Assembly: GCF_007859945.1 (NCBI RefSeq)
Contig: NZ_SJPQ01000001.1
Span: forward strand, 558,001 to 622,000
DNA from: Pseudobythopirellula maris
GTDB lineage: Bacteria; Planctomycetota; Planctomycetia; Pirellulales; Lacipirellulaceae
Reading direction: 5' to 3'
DNA length: 64,000 bases
A program made the position numbers and the translations under genes. Of this stretch, positions 34,091 through 43,159 are shown piece after piece. The notes under the pieces were generated by a model that had not been told where the DNA came from, did not search any database, and saw only the letters and a list, made by a program, of their open reading frames with translations. Position 1 is the first letter of the stretch; every line of letters begins with the position of its first letter.

Positions 34091-36517
34091 CTAAGTCGAT
34101 TCGCGGTACGCGGTCAGGGCGATCGCCAGGGCGTTCGCCTCGCTGGAAAGCTTCTTAACGAGCGGCTCAAGTTTATCGGCCTCGCCATCACGGGCGGCGT
34201 GTTCCAAGTCACGTGCGGCGCCTACCGTCCGATCGGCCTCGAATGTCGAAGCAAGCCCTTTGAGGCTGTGGGCCGCCCGCTGCAAGTCGTCCAGTTCGCC
34301 GGCTTGCTGCTGGGCGTCGATCGTTTTGAGAAGAGTCAGGTGGTCTTCTTCATAGAACTTGATCATGTCCATAAGCAACGAACGGTCGCCCCGCAGACGC
34401 GAGAGCGCTTTCTCGGGATCCCACAGCTGCTCGTCGAACCGATCGTTGGACGTCGCCTCGATTTCCGTCGTCATGCCTTTGTCTTTCGTATCGTGAAGGT
34501 CACTGAGTTCGCGTGTCTTCTTGTCGCCGTTCTTAGCGCTCTCCTCGACAGAGTGAATCAGCCGCCTCAGGTCGAGGGGTTTCGACAGGTAGCCGCTCAT
34601 GCCCGCACGCAGGCAGCGTTCGCGGTCGCCGCGCATCGAATGGGCCGTCAGCGCGATGATAGGAACGCCGCGTTCATCTCCGCTGCGATGCTCGATCTCG
34701 CGGATTGCCTCGGTCGCTTGCAGACCATCCATGATCGGCATCTGAACGTCCATAAGGATGACGTCGAAATCTTCCTTTCTGAACGCGTCGACCGCTTCAC
34801 GGCCGTTGACCGCCTCACGCAATTCATGGCCCCGCTTGCTTAGTGCGCGCTTGACCACTTTGCGATTCGCGGGCGTGTCTTCGACAAGCAGCACGCGTAG
34901 CGGCTCGGAGGGACCGGGCTCGTCGAACAGGCGTATTGTGGGCTCGCCCTCAAGGGTCGAGGCGCCGGTCACCTGGGCCACGGCATTAAGGAGCTGCGAC
35001 TGGCTGATAGGCTTTTGCACATAGCCTGAGGCGCCCGCCTCCGCGCAGCGGCGGCTAAACTCGAGCCGGTCGGTGGTCGAGGCCATCAGGATCGTCCGGG
35101 AGACAATCGACTCGTCTCCCTCGACACGCGAGGCGACCGAGAAGCCGTCGATGCCGGGCATGAGGGCGTCGATCAGCGCCACGTCGAAGGGATGGCCCTG
35201 ATCGCTCGCCTCGCGGAGAATGTCGAGCGCGTCGCGCCCAGATTCGACCGCCTCGGCCTCGATCTTCCAAGCCTCGAGTTGCTCGAGCAACGAGCCCCGC
35301 GTCGACTCGTTGTCGTCGGCAACCAGCACCCGCAGGCCGCTGAGCCGCTCCGCCGCCTGCATGGGTAGAGTCGGCCTCTTGTCGGCCAGTGGCAGGCTGA
35401 GCATAAACGAGAAGCAGCTACCCTCGCCCTTCTTGCTGTTAACTTTCAGCTCGCCGCCAAAACAATGAATCAGGTGCCTGGCGATGGTCAGCCCGAGGCC
35501 CGTGCCGCTGTAACGCCGCGTCGTGGCGCTGTCGACCTGAGTGAATGGCGCGAAGATCTTGTCGCGGTCTTTCGGCGACACACCGATGCCCGTGTCGATC
35601 ACCCGGAATCGGAGTTTGCAGCGACCACGCTCGAGCGCTTCCGGCGTCACCTCGACCAGCACCTCGCCGCTGGGAGTAAACTTGATCGCGTTGCCGATCA
35701 GATTGGTAAGCACTTGTCGCAACCGCACCGGGTCGCCCACCACGGCGCTTGGCGTGTTGGGCGAGAGGCGACAAACGAGCTCCAGGCCCTTGGCGTGCGC
35801 GGCGGAACCGAGCACCTTGATCGTTCCCTCGACCAGATCGCGAGGGTCGAAAGCGACCTCCTCGAATTCAAACTGCTGAGAGTCGAACTTCGACAAGTCC
35901 AACACGTCGTTCACCAGGTGAAGCATCGCGTCGGACGAGTCGCGGATGGTCTCGAGGTAGTCTCGCAGCTCGGGAGAGAGCTTCTCTTCCAGCGCGAGGG
36001 CTGTCATTCCCACGATGGCGTTCATCGGAGTCCGCAGCTCGTGGCTCACATTGGCCAAGAAGCGCGTCTTGGCTGCGTTGGCCTCCTGAGCGGCCGCCAA
36101 CGCGTTGTGCAGGGCGTCGGCAGCGTCGACACGGTCCGACACATCGCGTTCAACCGTAGCAAAGCCGACCACCGAGCCCTCGGCGTCGCGGATCGGAAAG
36201 CCTCGGATCGCCGCTGGGAACTCTTGTCCTGATTGCCGCACCCGGACCGTGTCAAACGGCTCTAGTGCGTCGCCGGCCACGGCCTGCTCGGCGAGACTTT
36301 GGAGCTCATCCGTGCGGTCCGCCGGCGTGATGAGCGAAAGGCTTTCCCCTAGGGCTTGCTGGCGGCTGTAGCCGTAGATCTCTTCGGCCCCGCGATTCCA
36401 CGAACGGATCTCGCCGTCTAGCGAGCAGGCGATGATCGCGTCTCGGCAAGAACTCATCACGGCTGATAAAAACTCTGCCGCGTTTTGTCGTGAGAAATGA
36501 TCGTTGGGGGGAGTCAT
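34091..36517 (-). CDS. Hybrid sensor kinase PAS-HisKA-HATPase-REC-REC-Hpt (BarA/GacS-like)
   Basis: An 808-residue phosphorelay protein without membrane helices, so it senses in the cytoplasm. A PAS domain spans about residues 10-135. The HisKA phospho-histidine is in NVSHELRTPMNAI near 159, followed by HATPase_c (about 265-385) with an intact G2 box GTGLGLTIA. The first receiver (about 395-515) has LIDALMPGIDG, the second (about 540-660) has LMDVQMPIMDG, and the C-terminal Hpt (about 720-808) has AAHSLKGLAS. The order HK-REC-REC-Hpt is that of BarA/GacS-type relay kinases. ATG at 36517 is preferred over a 35-residue upstream extension. Neighbours are a sigma-54 regulator and csrA. Confidence 0.92.
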   Translation of the reverse strand: MTPPNDHFSRQNAAEFLSAVMSSCRDAIIACSLDGEIRSWNRGAEEIYGYSRQQALGESLSLITPADRTDELQSLAEQAVAGDALEPFDTVRVRQSGQEFPAAIRGFPIRDAEGSVVGFATVERDVSDRVDAADALHNALAAAQEANAAKTRFLANVSHELRTPMNAIVGMTALALEEKLSPELRDYLETIRDSSDAMLHLVNDVLDLSKFDSQQFEFEEVAFDPRDLVEGTIKVLGSAAHAKGLELVCRLSPNTPSAVVGDPVRLRQVLTNLIGNAIKFTPSGEVLVEVTPEALERGRCKLRFRVIDTGIGVSPKDRDKIFAPFTQVDSATTRRYSGTGLGLTIARHLIHCFGGELKVNSKKGEGSCFSFMLSLPLADKRPTLPMQAAERLSGLRVLVADDNESTRGSLLEQLEAWKIEAEAVESGRDALDILREASDQGHPFDVALIDALMPGIDGFSVASRVEGDESIVSRTILMASTTDRLEFSRRCAEAGASGYVQKPISQSQLLNAVAQVTGASTLEGEPTIRLFDEPGPSEPLRVLLVEDTPANRKVVKRALSKRGHELREAVNGREAVDAFRKEDFDVILMDVQMPIMDGLQATEAIREIEHRSGDERGVPIIALTAHSMRGDRERCLRAGMSGYLSKPLDLRRLIHSVEESAKNGDKKTRELSDLHDTKDKGMTTEIEATSNDRFDEQLWDPEKALSRLRGDRSLLMDMIKFYEEDHLTLLKTIDAQQQAGELDDLQRAAHSLKGLASTFEADRTVGAARDLEHAARDGEADKLEPLVKKLSSEANALAIALTAYREST

Positions 36518-36849
36518 CGGCCGAGGGGGAAGACAGACGTAGCGCGGCGACAGAGCGGGGCCCCATGGCAGGCGAAGATACCAATAAGCTCTAGCACCGT
36601 GTTCGGCGCCACAGCACTGCAACTACAAGCAAATCACATGCCTCGCTCGGCAGGAGTCTGCAGAGCGAGAAAAGGGCGTGAGAACGCACCTCAGGTGGAA
36701 GCACCAAGACCACCATGACAGCCAGGCTGCCAAATAGGGGTTTAGGCTCGCAACGGCTGATAGGTGGTTGAGCGATTTGGATCGTGTCAGTGCATTGCAT
36801 GCCGACCGAGTTGGCTAGATTGATCGCCGAATCTGCACCGGATTGCGAT
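36518..36849. other. Intergenic region upstream of the hybrid kinase
   Basis: A 332-bp gap between the kinase start and the csrA stop. It should hold the kinase promoter; nothing else is recognisable. It has no terminator with a T run, so read-through from csrA is possible. Confidence 0.35.
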
Positions 36850-37050
36850 CTAGGCGCTAGCCTGGAGCAGCCGAGGCTCGTCGACATCGGCGTGCTGATT
36901 GGCGAGCAACTCACCCCGCAAAATGTCGATGTCGTGAGGCGCTTCGATCCCCACACTAGCGACTTTGCCGCGGATTTTGACCAATTTGATCTTTACCCCA
37001 AGCCCGGGCAAGTGGATTTCATCACCGGTCTTTCGTGAGAGCACGAGCAT
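36850..37050 (-). CDS. csrA: Carbon storage regulator CsrA/RsmA
   Basis: A 66-residue RNA-binding dimer. The N-terminal MLVLSRKTGDEIHL and the strand KIKLVKIRGKVASVGIEAPHDIDILRGEL are diagnostic: Leu4, Arg6 and the R/E of the C-terminal helix form the GGA-binding surface. Here the RxE segment is RGELL (canonical RxEV/I). GGAG lies 8 nt upstream of ATG. CsrA blocks ribosome binding at GGA-containing leaders and in many species is controlled by GacS/BarA relays. The adjacent BarA-like kinase and nearby type VI genes make this arrangement notable. No small decoy RNA (CsrB-like) is apparent here. Confidence 0.96.
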   Translation of the reverse strand: MLVLSRKTGDEIHLPGLGVKIKLVKIRGKVASVGIEAPHDIDILRGELLANQHADVDEPRLLQASA

Positions 37051-37499
37051 CTAATGAGACTCCGTTCGAGACAATCTGCGGGGCAAGTCAACGAGTGAGG
37101 GTCGCTATTTTTCAAATAGGTCTAAAGCAATCGGCGCGCCAAAATCTCGTGTCTCGACTCACTTCTCCCCGATCTGGCCCTCTCGTGTGATCCAAGGTTG
37201 GTGGCCCCCTGCCCTTTGCTGAAACACCAGCAGTGTTGTCGCCTTCCCAAAGATGATCGAAAAGGATCCGGTCGAGCCCAATGCCAAGCGAGGCATCAAG
37301 ACATAGCCGTTCTGATTCGGAGTCTTCGAAAGACGGAAATCCTCCGTCATGCCTGCTCGTATCGGGACGACCCGAGTCGACTCTCAGGCTGCGGACTGGT
37401 TTCTTGTTGCGCACCCCCGCTTCGCTCCCAGGCGGTGCTATGTTTTCGCGCCGGCTTCGGCCTGGCCCCCGCTCAACTACGACCATGCGAAGAACCGGG
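37051..37499. other. Intergenic region between csrA and the diguanylate cyclase gene
   Basis: About 450 bp. Open frames here are short and lack ribosome sites. The region holds the csrA promoter on one side and the cyclase promoter on the other. I see no repeated GGA-loop hairpins that would mark a CsrB/RsmY-type RNA. Confidence 0.4.
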
Positions 37500-38372
37500 A
37501 TGACCGACAAAACCGCGACAATGAGTTTTCGTGAGAGCTGGCCCGAGTGGCTCTTGAGCCGACCGAAGACGGTAGTGGCCGTTTCGCTTCTCGTAGCCTC
37601 CGTGGTCGCCATGGCCGACTACGCCACGGGCGACCCGATACCGCTGCTGGTTTGCTACCTCCCCTCAGTGATGCTGATCGCCTGGGTGACGCGGATCTCC
37701 TACGGCTTTATGCTGGCGGCCGTCTGCTGCTGCGGTTGGCTGCTGGACGACCTGCTGATGATCGACGAGCAACCTTTTAGCGAAGGCGAGGTCTGGACCG
37801 CTTCGATCCACGGCGTGTTCTTCACCGTGGTGCTCACCATGCTGATGCGGCTACGCATCGCGCAAGCGAACGAACGCCGCCTGGCGCGCACCGACGGCCT
37901 CACGGGGCTGCACAACCCCAAGGCGTTCCGCGAACTGGCGGAGCTCGAGATCGCGCGTTCGGCCCGCACGGGACGGCCGGTCTCGGTGGCGTTTCTCGAC
38001 TGCGACAACTTCAAGATGGTCAACGACACGCTCGGTCACTTAGAGGGCGACCGCCTGCTGGCGGCGATCGCCGAGCGGATGCAGCAGGTTGTCCGCAAGA
38101 TCGACATGCCCGCCCGCATGGGAGGCGACGAGTTCGCCATCCTGCTACCCGAAACCTCTGAGCAAGAGGCCCGTGTGCTCATCGAGCGGCTCCGCACGGA
38201 GCTCAACGAGCGGATGCAACAAGACGGCTGGCCGGTCACGTTCAGCATCGGCGTGGCGGTCTACGCCTCGGCCCCCGAGTCGGTCGACGCCTTGATTCAG
38301 GGCGCCGACGTGCTGATGTACGAGGTCAAGACCGGGGCGAAGGACGCCGTGGCGTTCCGCCTGGTGGCTTAG
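37500..38372 (+). CDS. Membrane diguanylate cyclase (GGDEF)
   Basis: A protein of about 290 residues making cyclic di-GMP. The N-terminal sensor part has about four hydrophobic segments (residues 22-40, 45-65, 68-88 and 95-115), with short connecting loops. The GGDEF domain (about 135-290) begins with TDGLTGLHNPKAF, and its active-site motif is GGDEF near residue 211. An RKID sequence sits five residues before the motif and is a standard RxxD product-inhibition site, so the enzyme should be active and feedback-controlled. The start is uncertain (37485, 37500 or 37521 all in frame). It lies 190 bp upstream of the first type VI gene on the same strand. Confidence 0.9.
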   Translation: MTDKTATMSFRESWPEWLLSRPKTVVAVSLLVASVVAMADYATGDPIPLLVCYLPSVMLIAWVTRISYGFMLAAVCCCGWLLDDLLMIDEQPFSEGEVWTASIHGVFFTVVLTMLMRLRIAQANERRLARTDGLTGLHNPKAFRELAELEIARSARTGRPVSVAFLDCDNFKMVNDTLGHLEGDRLLAAIAERMQQVVRKIDMPARMGGDEFAILLPETSEQEARVLIERLRTELNERMQQDGWPVTFSIGVAVYASAPESVDALIQGADVLMYEVKTGAKDAVAFRLVA

Positions 38373-38559
38373 CACGCTTAGCGGCGCCGCCGGCACGACC
38401 GCGCCAGACCGCGCTGTTGGCGCTTGCGGCAATCTTTGCGTCGCCGTGAGGGTCGCCGTGGCTTGTGGACGATCAAAGCGATGGCGATCCCTCCCTCATG
38501 AGCACCAACCGCCCCGTCCTGCCCCGCGTCCCTCCCCCCGCGACAGCTGAGAAGGTCCG

Positions 38560-40032
38560 ATGAGCCACCACGCCGTGCATTGGCACGAAGGGATGTTCCT
38601 CACCCCGCAGCACTTCCAGGCCGCCGAGCGGCGCCAGGACTACCTGCGTCAGCGTTCGAGCCAATGGGACTGCCACCACAACTGGGGGCTGCGTCGCATC
38701 GAGATCGACGCCGACGCATTGGCCAACCACCGCCTTGTGATCCGCCGCCTCCAGGCGCGCATGCACGACGGCGCGTTGCTCTCGTTCCCCGAAGACGGCG
38801 CCCCGCCGGTTGTCGACCTGCAGGCCGCCCTGCGTGACCGGCGCGAGGTGCGGGTCTACCTCGCGTTGCCACTCGCCCAAGAGCACCGCTCCAACACGGC
38901 CGAGAGCAACGAAGAAGTCGCCGCCCGCTATTTGGTCGAAACCCGTGAGCTTGTCGACGAGAACACCGGCGCCGACGGCCTGGCGGTTCAGATGCTGCAT
39001 CCGAACGCCCGGCTGCTCGTGACCGGCGACGACTTGGCCGGCTACGACGCCCTGCCGATCGCTCAGATCCGCCGCGCGGAGACGACCGGCGGCTCGCCGA
39101 CGCTCGACCCCGAATTCATCCCCCCCGTGCTGGCCTGCGACGCCTGGGACCCGCTGCGGGTCGGCGTGCTCACACGGCTGCTCGAGCGCGTAGAGAAGAA
39201 GGCCGCGGTGCTGTCCGACCAAGTCGTCGCCCGCCGTCTGACGCACGACAGCCAGGGCGCCGGCGAGCGGCTGCTGCTCGAACAGCTCCGCGTGATGAAC
39301 GAGGCCGCCTCGGTGCTGGCCGTCGACACCGCTTCGAGCGGCGTGGCGCCGCTCACAGCTTACCGTGAGCTGGCCCGCTTAGTCGGTAAACTCTCTGCCC
39401 TGTCGGCCGACTGCCGGGTGCGTCCGCTGCCGGTCTACGACCACGACGACCTCGGGAACTGCTTCCTCACCGTTCGCAACGCCGTCGAAGGTTTGCTCGA
39501 TGGCGTCGTCGAGCCGGGATACCAAGAACGCCCCTTCACCGCCTCGGGACCGACGCTGCGAGTCGAGCTCGACCCCAATTGGTTGGAGCCCGGCGTGGGG
39601 CTTTACGTGGGCGTGCAAACGTCTCTCGGCGCCGACGAGCTCGAGCGGCTGCTCGCAAGCGGCCGTAACATCAAGTTCGGCGCCGGCGGACGGGCCGAAG
39701 AGCTGTACCTGCTGGGCCAAGCGGGCCTCGAGCCGAGGCGGCTCGCCCGGGCGCCGCGGCCGCTGCCGATCCGGCGTGGGCTGCACTATTACACCCTCAG
39801 CAGCGACGGTGCTCCTGAGGAGCAGCGCAATGCGGAGCGTAGCCTGTCACTCGCCGCTCGATTGAGCGAGCGTTTGGTCGTCGACCAGCTCGGCGAGCAG
39901 AACGCGTTGGTCATCGACGCCGACGGCCGTTCGGCCACGCTGGGCCTCTCGCTGTTCGTCGTCCGCGACGACGAGAACACGCCGCTCGACGCATCGCACG
40001 AGCAAGACGAGGCGCTAGCGCACTCGCACTAA
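38560..40032 (+). CDS. tssK: Type VI secretion baseplate protein TssK
   Basis: A 490-residue protein that trims the baseplate and links it to the membrane complex (contacts TssL/TssM and the TssFG wedge). The N-terminal motif VHWHEGMFLTPQHFQ is the family signature. The helical middle and a C-terminal receptor-binding-like domain complete a normal length (about 440-500). It follows GAAGGTCCG about 4-8 nt before ATG. It is the only baseplate gene here on the plus strand; the rest (tssG, F, E) run towards it on the other strand. A 29-bp inverted repeat separates it from tssG. Confidence 0.96.
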   Translation: MSHHAVHWHEGMFLTPQHFQAAERRQDYLRQRSSQWDCHHNWGLRRIEIDADALANHRLVIRRLQARMHDGALLSFPEDGAPPVVDLQAALRDRREVRVYLALPLAQEHRSNTAESNEEVAARYLVETRELVDENTGADGLAVQMLHPNARLLVTGDDLAGYDALPIAQIRRAETTGGSPTLDPEFIPPVLACDAWDPLRVGVLTRLLERVEKKAAVLSDQVVARRLTHDSQGAGERLLLEQLRVMNEAASVLAVDTASSGVAPLTAYRELARLVGKLSALSADCRVRPLPVYDHDDLGNCFLTVRNAVEGLLDGVVEPGYQERPFTASGPTLRVELDPNWLEPGVGLYVGVQTSLGADELERLLASGRNIKFGAGGRAEELYLLGQAGLEPRRLARAPRPLPIRRGLHYYTLSSDGAPEEQRNAERSLSLAARLSERLVVDQLGEQNALVIDADGRSATLGLSLFVVRDDENTPLDASHEQDEALAHSH

Positions 40033-40058
40033 GTCGCACTGCCTTGGGAGCTCAGCCC

Positions 40059-40192
40059 CTGTAGGGAACGCCCTCTGCGGCGTTCCGGCCCCGGGTACAC
40101 GCTCTACCTGTGAAGTAGAACGGCCCCGATGCATCGTGAAATACAGACCCACCCGCCGGGGTTCGGAACGCCGCAGAGGGCGTTCCCTACAG
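40059..40192. repeat. Inverted repeat with perfect 29-bp arms between tssK and tssG
   Basis: CTGTAGGGAACGCCCTCTGC... (40059-40087) is the exact complement of 40164-40192. Each arm is itself a hairpin (GGAACGCC-gcagag-GGCGTTCC). The right copy with its flank reads GCCGGGGTTCGGAACGCC... (from 40155) and matches two copies near 50.7 kb with A/C and G/T substitutions that keep the inner stem paired. It is a dispersed palindromic repeat that may also serve as a two-way terminator for the convergent genes. Confidence 0.88.
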
Positions 40193-40199
40193 TGATGGA

Positions 40200-41318
40200 T
40201 TAAGCGCTTAGAGCGGTGGCTTCGATCGGCTCGAACACCGGGTCGTCGCCGTCGCGTTCCAGCGGTCTCGAGGCGAGCCATGCGTTCCAGCCGAGCCGCG
40301 CCGGCGCCTCCGATTTGCGGGCCGTGAGTCGCGGAACCTCGCCACGGTCGAGCACCAGCTGCACGTCGTAGTCGAGTTCGGGGCCGAGCAGCAGTCGGGT
40401 GAGTTGACACAGCATGACAAACCGTCGCCGCTGCGGCCCCGGCGACGTGTCGGGCATGAATTGTTCGAAACGCTCCCGGTCGAGCGGCCCCACGCAGACC
40501 CGCACGCGGCTCTGCACGTTCCACACGCGGCTGCCGACCACGGCGTCGACACCGAGCTGATTGGCTCGGCCGTCGCGGGCCAGTTCGGTGCGGTCCTCCG
40601 GCTCAAGCTGAAGCCATTGGCCCTGGAACGGTTTGACCCGTACCGGGACACGAAAGTAGTCGCTCAGCAGCCGCTCGATCTGAGCGGCCGAGCGTTGCCG
40701 GCGGGCGAGCGTGCCGGCGTGTTTCAGAAGTGCGAGGTCGGCCACGCGATCGCGCTGCTCGCCCCCTTCGAGCACTTGCAGGCGGTTGCGCAGGCCCGGC
40801 TGAGCAAGGCCCGCGAGGCCGAACAAGCCGGCGGTGTACGAATCGGGCTCGGCGCCATCGGCGCGTCCCTCGGTCACTCCGCGGTCGATGCGGCGCCGTG
40901 TCCATGCGCGGTACATCTGACCGATCAGACGGTTATTGAACAAGTCGTACCAGGCGCCGAGCGTCCGCTTGGCCCCGCCGCGTAAGCGCCGGTCGAGCTG
41001 GATCAGCAGCTCCGTGTAGTGCCGAGGAAGCACGCCACTGGGGCCGGTGAGGCCCATGAAGTTGGCCGTGAGCCGCGGCTGATCGTCTTCGCACTCCCCG
41101 CGTTCGACCGAGTCGACCGCGCTCGCCGGGAAGGCCGTCGAGGCCGGCGTGCCGAACCGCACCGGCGGCTGCTCTACGCCCTCGTCCGTGCGGCGCCGCT
41201 TGGAGGTTTGCTCCAGCAGCGCGACCGCCTGGTAGAAGTCGAAACGACTGGCGTCGCGGTAGAGCTCTTGCTCCACGCTTGCAGTGTCGTCCTTCGGCTT
41301 TGGCTCGGCGGTGGTCAT
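40200..41318 (-). CDS. tssG: Type VI secretion baseplate protein TssG
   Basis: A 372-residue wedge protein that pairs with two TssF copies. Diagnostic parts are FYQAVALLEQ near residue 26, VRFGTPASTAFPASAVDSVE, LTANFMGLTGPSGVLPRHYTELL near 90, and the C-terminal domain that begins QIERLLSDYFRVPVRVKPFQGQWLQL near 220. The ATG at 41316-41318 overlaps the TGA of tssF (ATGA), which supports this start over one 11 codons upstream and implies coupled translation and fixed stoichiometry. It is the last gene of the tssE-F-G run. Confidence 0.95.
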   Translation of the reverse strand: MTTAEPKPKDDTASVEQELYRDASRFDFYQAVALLEQTSKRRRTDEGVEQPPVRFGTPASTAFPASAVDSVERGECEDDQPRLTANFMGLTGPSGVLPRHYTELLIQLDRRLRGGAKRTLGAWYDLFNNRLIGQMYRAWTRRRIDRGVTEGRADGAEPDSYTAGLFGLAGLAQPGLRNRLQVLEGGEQRDRVADLALLKHAGTLARRQRSAAQIERLLSDYFRVPVRVKPFQGQWLQLEPEDRTELARDGRANQLGVDAVVGSRVWNVQSRVRVCVGPLDRERFEQFMPDTSPGPQRRRFVMLCQLTRLLLGPELDYDVQLVLDRGEVPRLTARKSEAPARLGWNAWLASRPLERDGDDPVFEPIEATALSA

Positions 41319-43159
41319 ACCAGCGGGGTGGCGCCCGCGCGGGGCGCCCATGTTTTGAGTTTGCCGCGCTGCTTGGTCTTGAGCGTCAGGCGGGTGAAGG
41401 AGTTCACGGTGGCGTACTCGGCGAAGAACCGCTCAAGCACGCTGGCGAACAGGTAGACGCCCGTGTCGCGGTAGTTCTGCTCGTCGAGCTCCAGCTCGAC
41501 CGCCACGCCGCGGCAGAAGCCGCCGTCCTTGGGGCCGCCGATGCGGCACGTCGCGTTGCGGGCGCCCACGCCCACCACGCCGTCGATCATCTCGCTGTTG
41601 GCGATCGCCCGCTTGCGGTTGGCGTTGCGGTCGGCGAAGTCATAGAGCCGCAAGATCTCTTGCAGCGTGGGCGCGGCCAGTTCCTCTTGGCCGAGCGACA
41701 GGTGATTGAGCGACAGGTGTGAGATCAGCCGCCAGTGGGCGCCCGCGTCGAGCGGCGGCCGCATCGGCGCGGTCGGCTGCCGCAGGCAACGCACGCCGCG
41801 GACCGGGTAGGACGACTCCATCTCGAACTTGAGCCCCGCGGGCCCCGAGGGGAGGCGCCGCGGAAGGTCGCGGTTCGTGCAGAGAGCCTGCACCGTGACC
41901 GACTGCTCGGCCGGCTGGGTCGGGTGGAAGTCGAGATCAGTGAGACGCAGGCTCATGTCGGTGCCGGCGTCGTCGTGGCGGGCGGCGGGCCGGCGACGGG
42001 CGTGCCAGTAGGCCCGCACCTCGTCCTGCCCGGCCCACGAGTTCTCGTGGTCGAGCCCGTACAGCGGCGCGAAGCGTGTCGTCGACCCGGCGCCGACGCC
42101 CGTCACGCGCTCGATGCGGTAGACCTCCATCTTGTCGCGGTGCTGCGCGTCAGGATGGATCGGGTACTCGGTCTTGGCGTGCGTGAGCCGGATCGGCTCG
42201 CAAACTTTGGGGAACAAGTTGACGATCGGCGTGCAGCCGAGTCGCAGCGTATCGGCTGTCACCTCACCGGCGAGCCGCTCGTCGGCTTCGTCGAGGTAGA
42301 TCACCAGGTCGATCTTGTCGAGCGCCTCGGGCAAGGTGGCGGCGAGACCCTGGATGTCAATGAACGCAAACTTTTGCGGGAACGAGAACAGCTCGGTGAG
42401 CAGCCGGTAAGCGTGGCTCGACTGCGGCGGGTAGGGCAACAGTCCCTCGTCCTCGGCGAAGCCGACCGGCTGGATCGCGTCGCCGCCGAGCGTGCCGAGC
42501 AGCCGCTTCTCTTTGTCGCCCGAGCGGACCTCGACCCGCGTGGCGTGGCCCATGAGCTGCTCGTAGAGTGTCGCCATCAGGTGGTCGTCGCCGCTCAGGT
42601 GCAGCCGCAGCGTGTCGAGCGACAGTTGGCTGAAGAGCAAGTCGGCGTCGGCCTCGAGGCTGATGCGCAGCACAGCGGCCGTTTTGGCGGGCGGCTTGAG
42701 CTCCGTGTCGAACGGCGGGAAGTCGACCGAAGCGGCCGCCACGCGGATCGGCCAGAGCGTAACCGGATAGCAGGTCTGGTAGCGGCAAGGCGCCCCGCCG
42801 ACCGGCTGGCTGCGGACGCCGGCGCCGCGCGGGATCGGCAGGCCCGTGGGCTGCGGGCTCGACGGGTCGGCCTCGAACTGGGCGACCGCCATCGAGGGGA
42901 TCGGCGCCAGGTAGTGCGGGTAGAGCGCGGTGAGCATCCCCTCGGTGATCTCGGGGAAGTCGTCGTCGAGCTTCTTCTCAACCCGGGCGGTCAGCAACGC
43001 GAACGCCTCGATCAGCCGCTCGACGTGCGGGTCGCGGCTCTGGTTGCGTTCGAGCAGCAGCTGGCCGGCGGCGGCGGGGTACTGCTTGGCGAACTCTTCC
43101 GCCTCGTGGCGGATGAAGTGCAGCTCCTTCTCGTAGTACGGGTAGAGCGTGGTGCTCAT
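41315..43159 (-). CDS. tssF: Type VI secretion baseplate protein TssF
   Basis: A 614-residue baseplate wedge protein. The start YPYYEKELHFIRHEAEEFAKQYPAAAGQL with DPHVERLIEAFALLTARVEKKLDDDFPE is the TssF signature. The rest is of normal length, with the usual RRPAARH-containing beta region and the C-terminal FVNSFTRL-type segment (YATVNSFTRLTLKTKQRG). It overlaps tssE by 4 bp at its start and tssG by 4 bp at its end, so tssE-F-G form a tightly coupled unit. A GGCG-rich codon pattern matches the neighbours; there is no sign of recent exchange. Confidence 0.96.
   Translation of the reverse strand: MSTTLYPYYEKELHFIRHEAEEFAKQYPAAAGQLLLERNQSRDPHVERLIEAFALLTARVEKKLDDDFPEITEGMLTALYPHYLAPIPSMAVAQFEADPSSPQPTGLPIPRGAGVRSQPVGGAPCRYQTCYPVTLWPIRVAAASVDFPPFDTELKPPAKTAAVLRISLEADADLLFSQLSLDTLRLHLSGDDHLMATLYEQLMGHATRVEVRSGDKEKRLLGTLGGDAIQPVGFAEDEGLLPYPPQSSHAYRLLTELFSFPQKFAFIDIQGLAATLPEALDKIDLVIYLDEADERLAGEVTADTLRLGCTPIVNLFPKVCEPIRLTHAKTEYPIHPDAQHRDKMEVYRIERVTGVGAGSTTRFAPLYGLDHENSWAGQDEVRAYWHARRRPAARHDDAGTDMSLRLTDLDFHPTQPAEQSVTVQALCTNRDLPRRLPSGPAGLKFEMESSYPVRGVRCLRQPTAPMRPPLDAGAHWRLISHLSLNHLSLGQEELAAPTLQEILRLYDFADRNANRKRAIANSEMIDGVVGVGARNATCRIGGPKDGGFCRGVAVELELDEQNYRDTGVYLFASVLERFFAEYATVNSFTRLTLKTKQRGKLKTWAPRAGATPLV

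Noticed and set aside
36784-37038. 84-codon plus-strand open frame opposite csrA
   Set aside because: The minus strand encodes an intact CsrA with a ribosome site; the plus frame has no motif.
37051-37499. Possible CsrB/RsmY-type decoy RNA beside csrA
   Set aside because: No repeated stem-loops with GGA in the loop and no terminator were visible.
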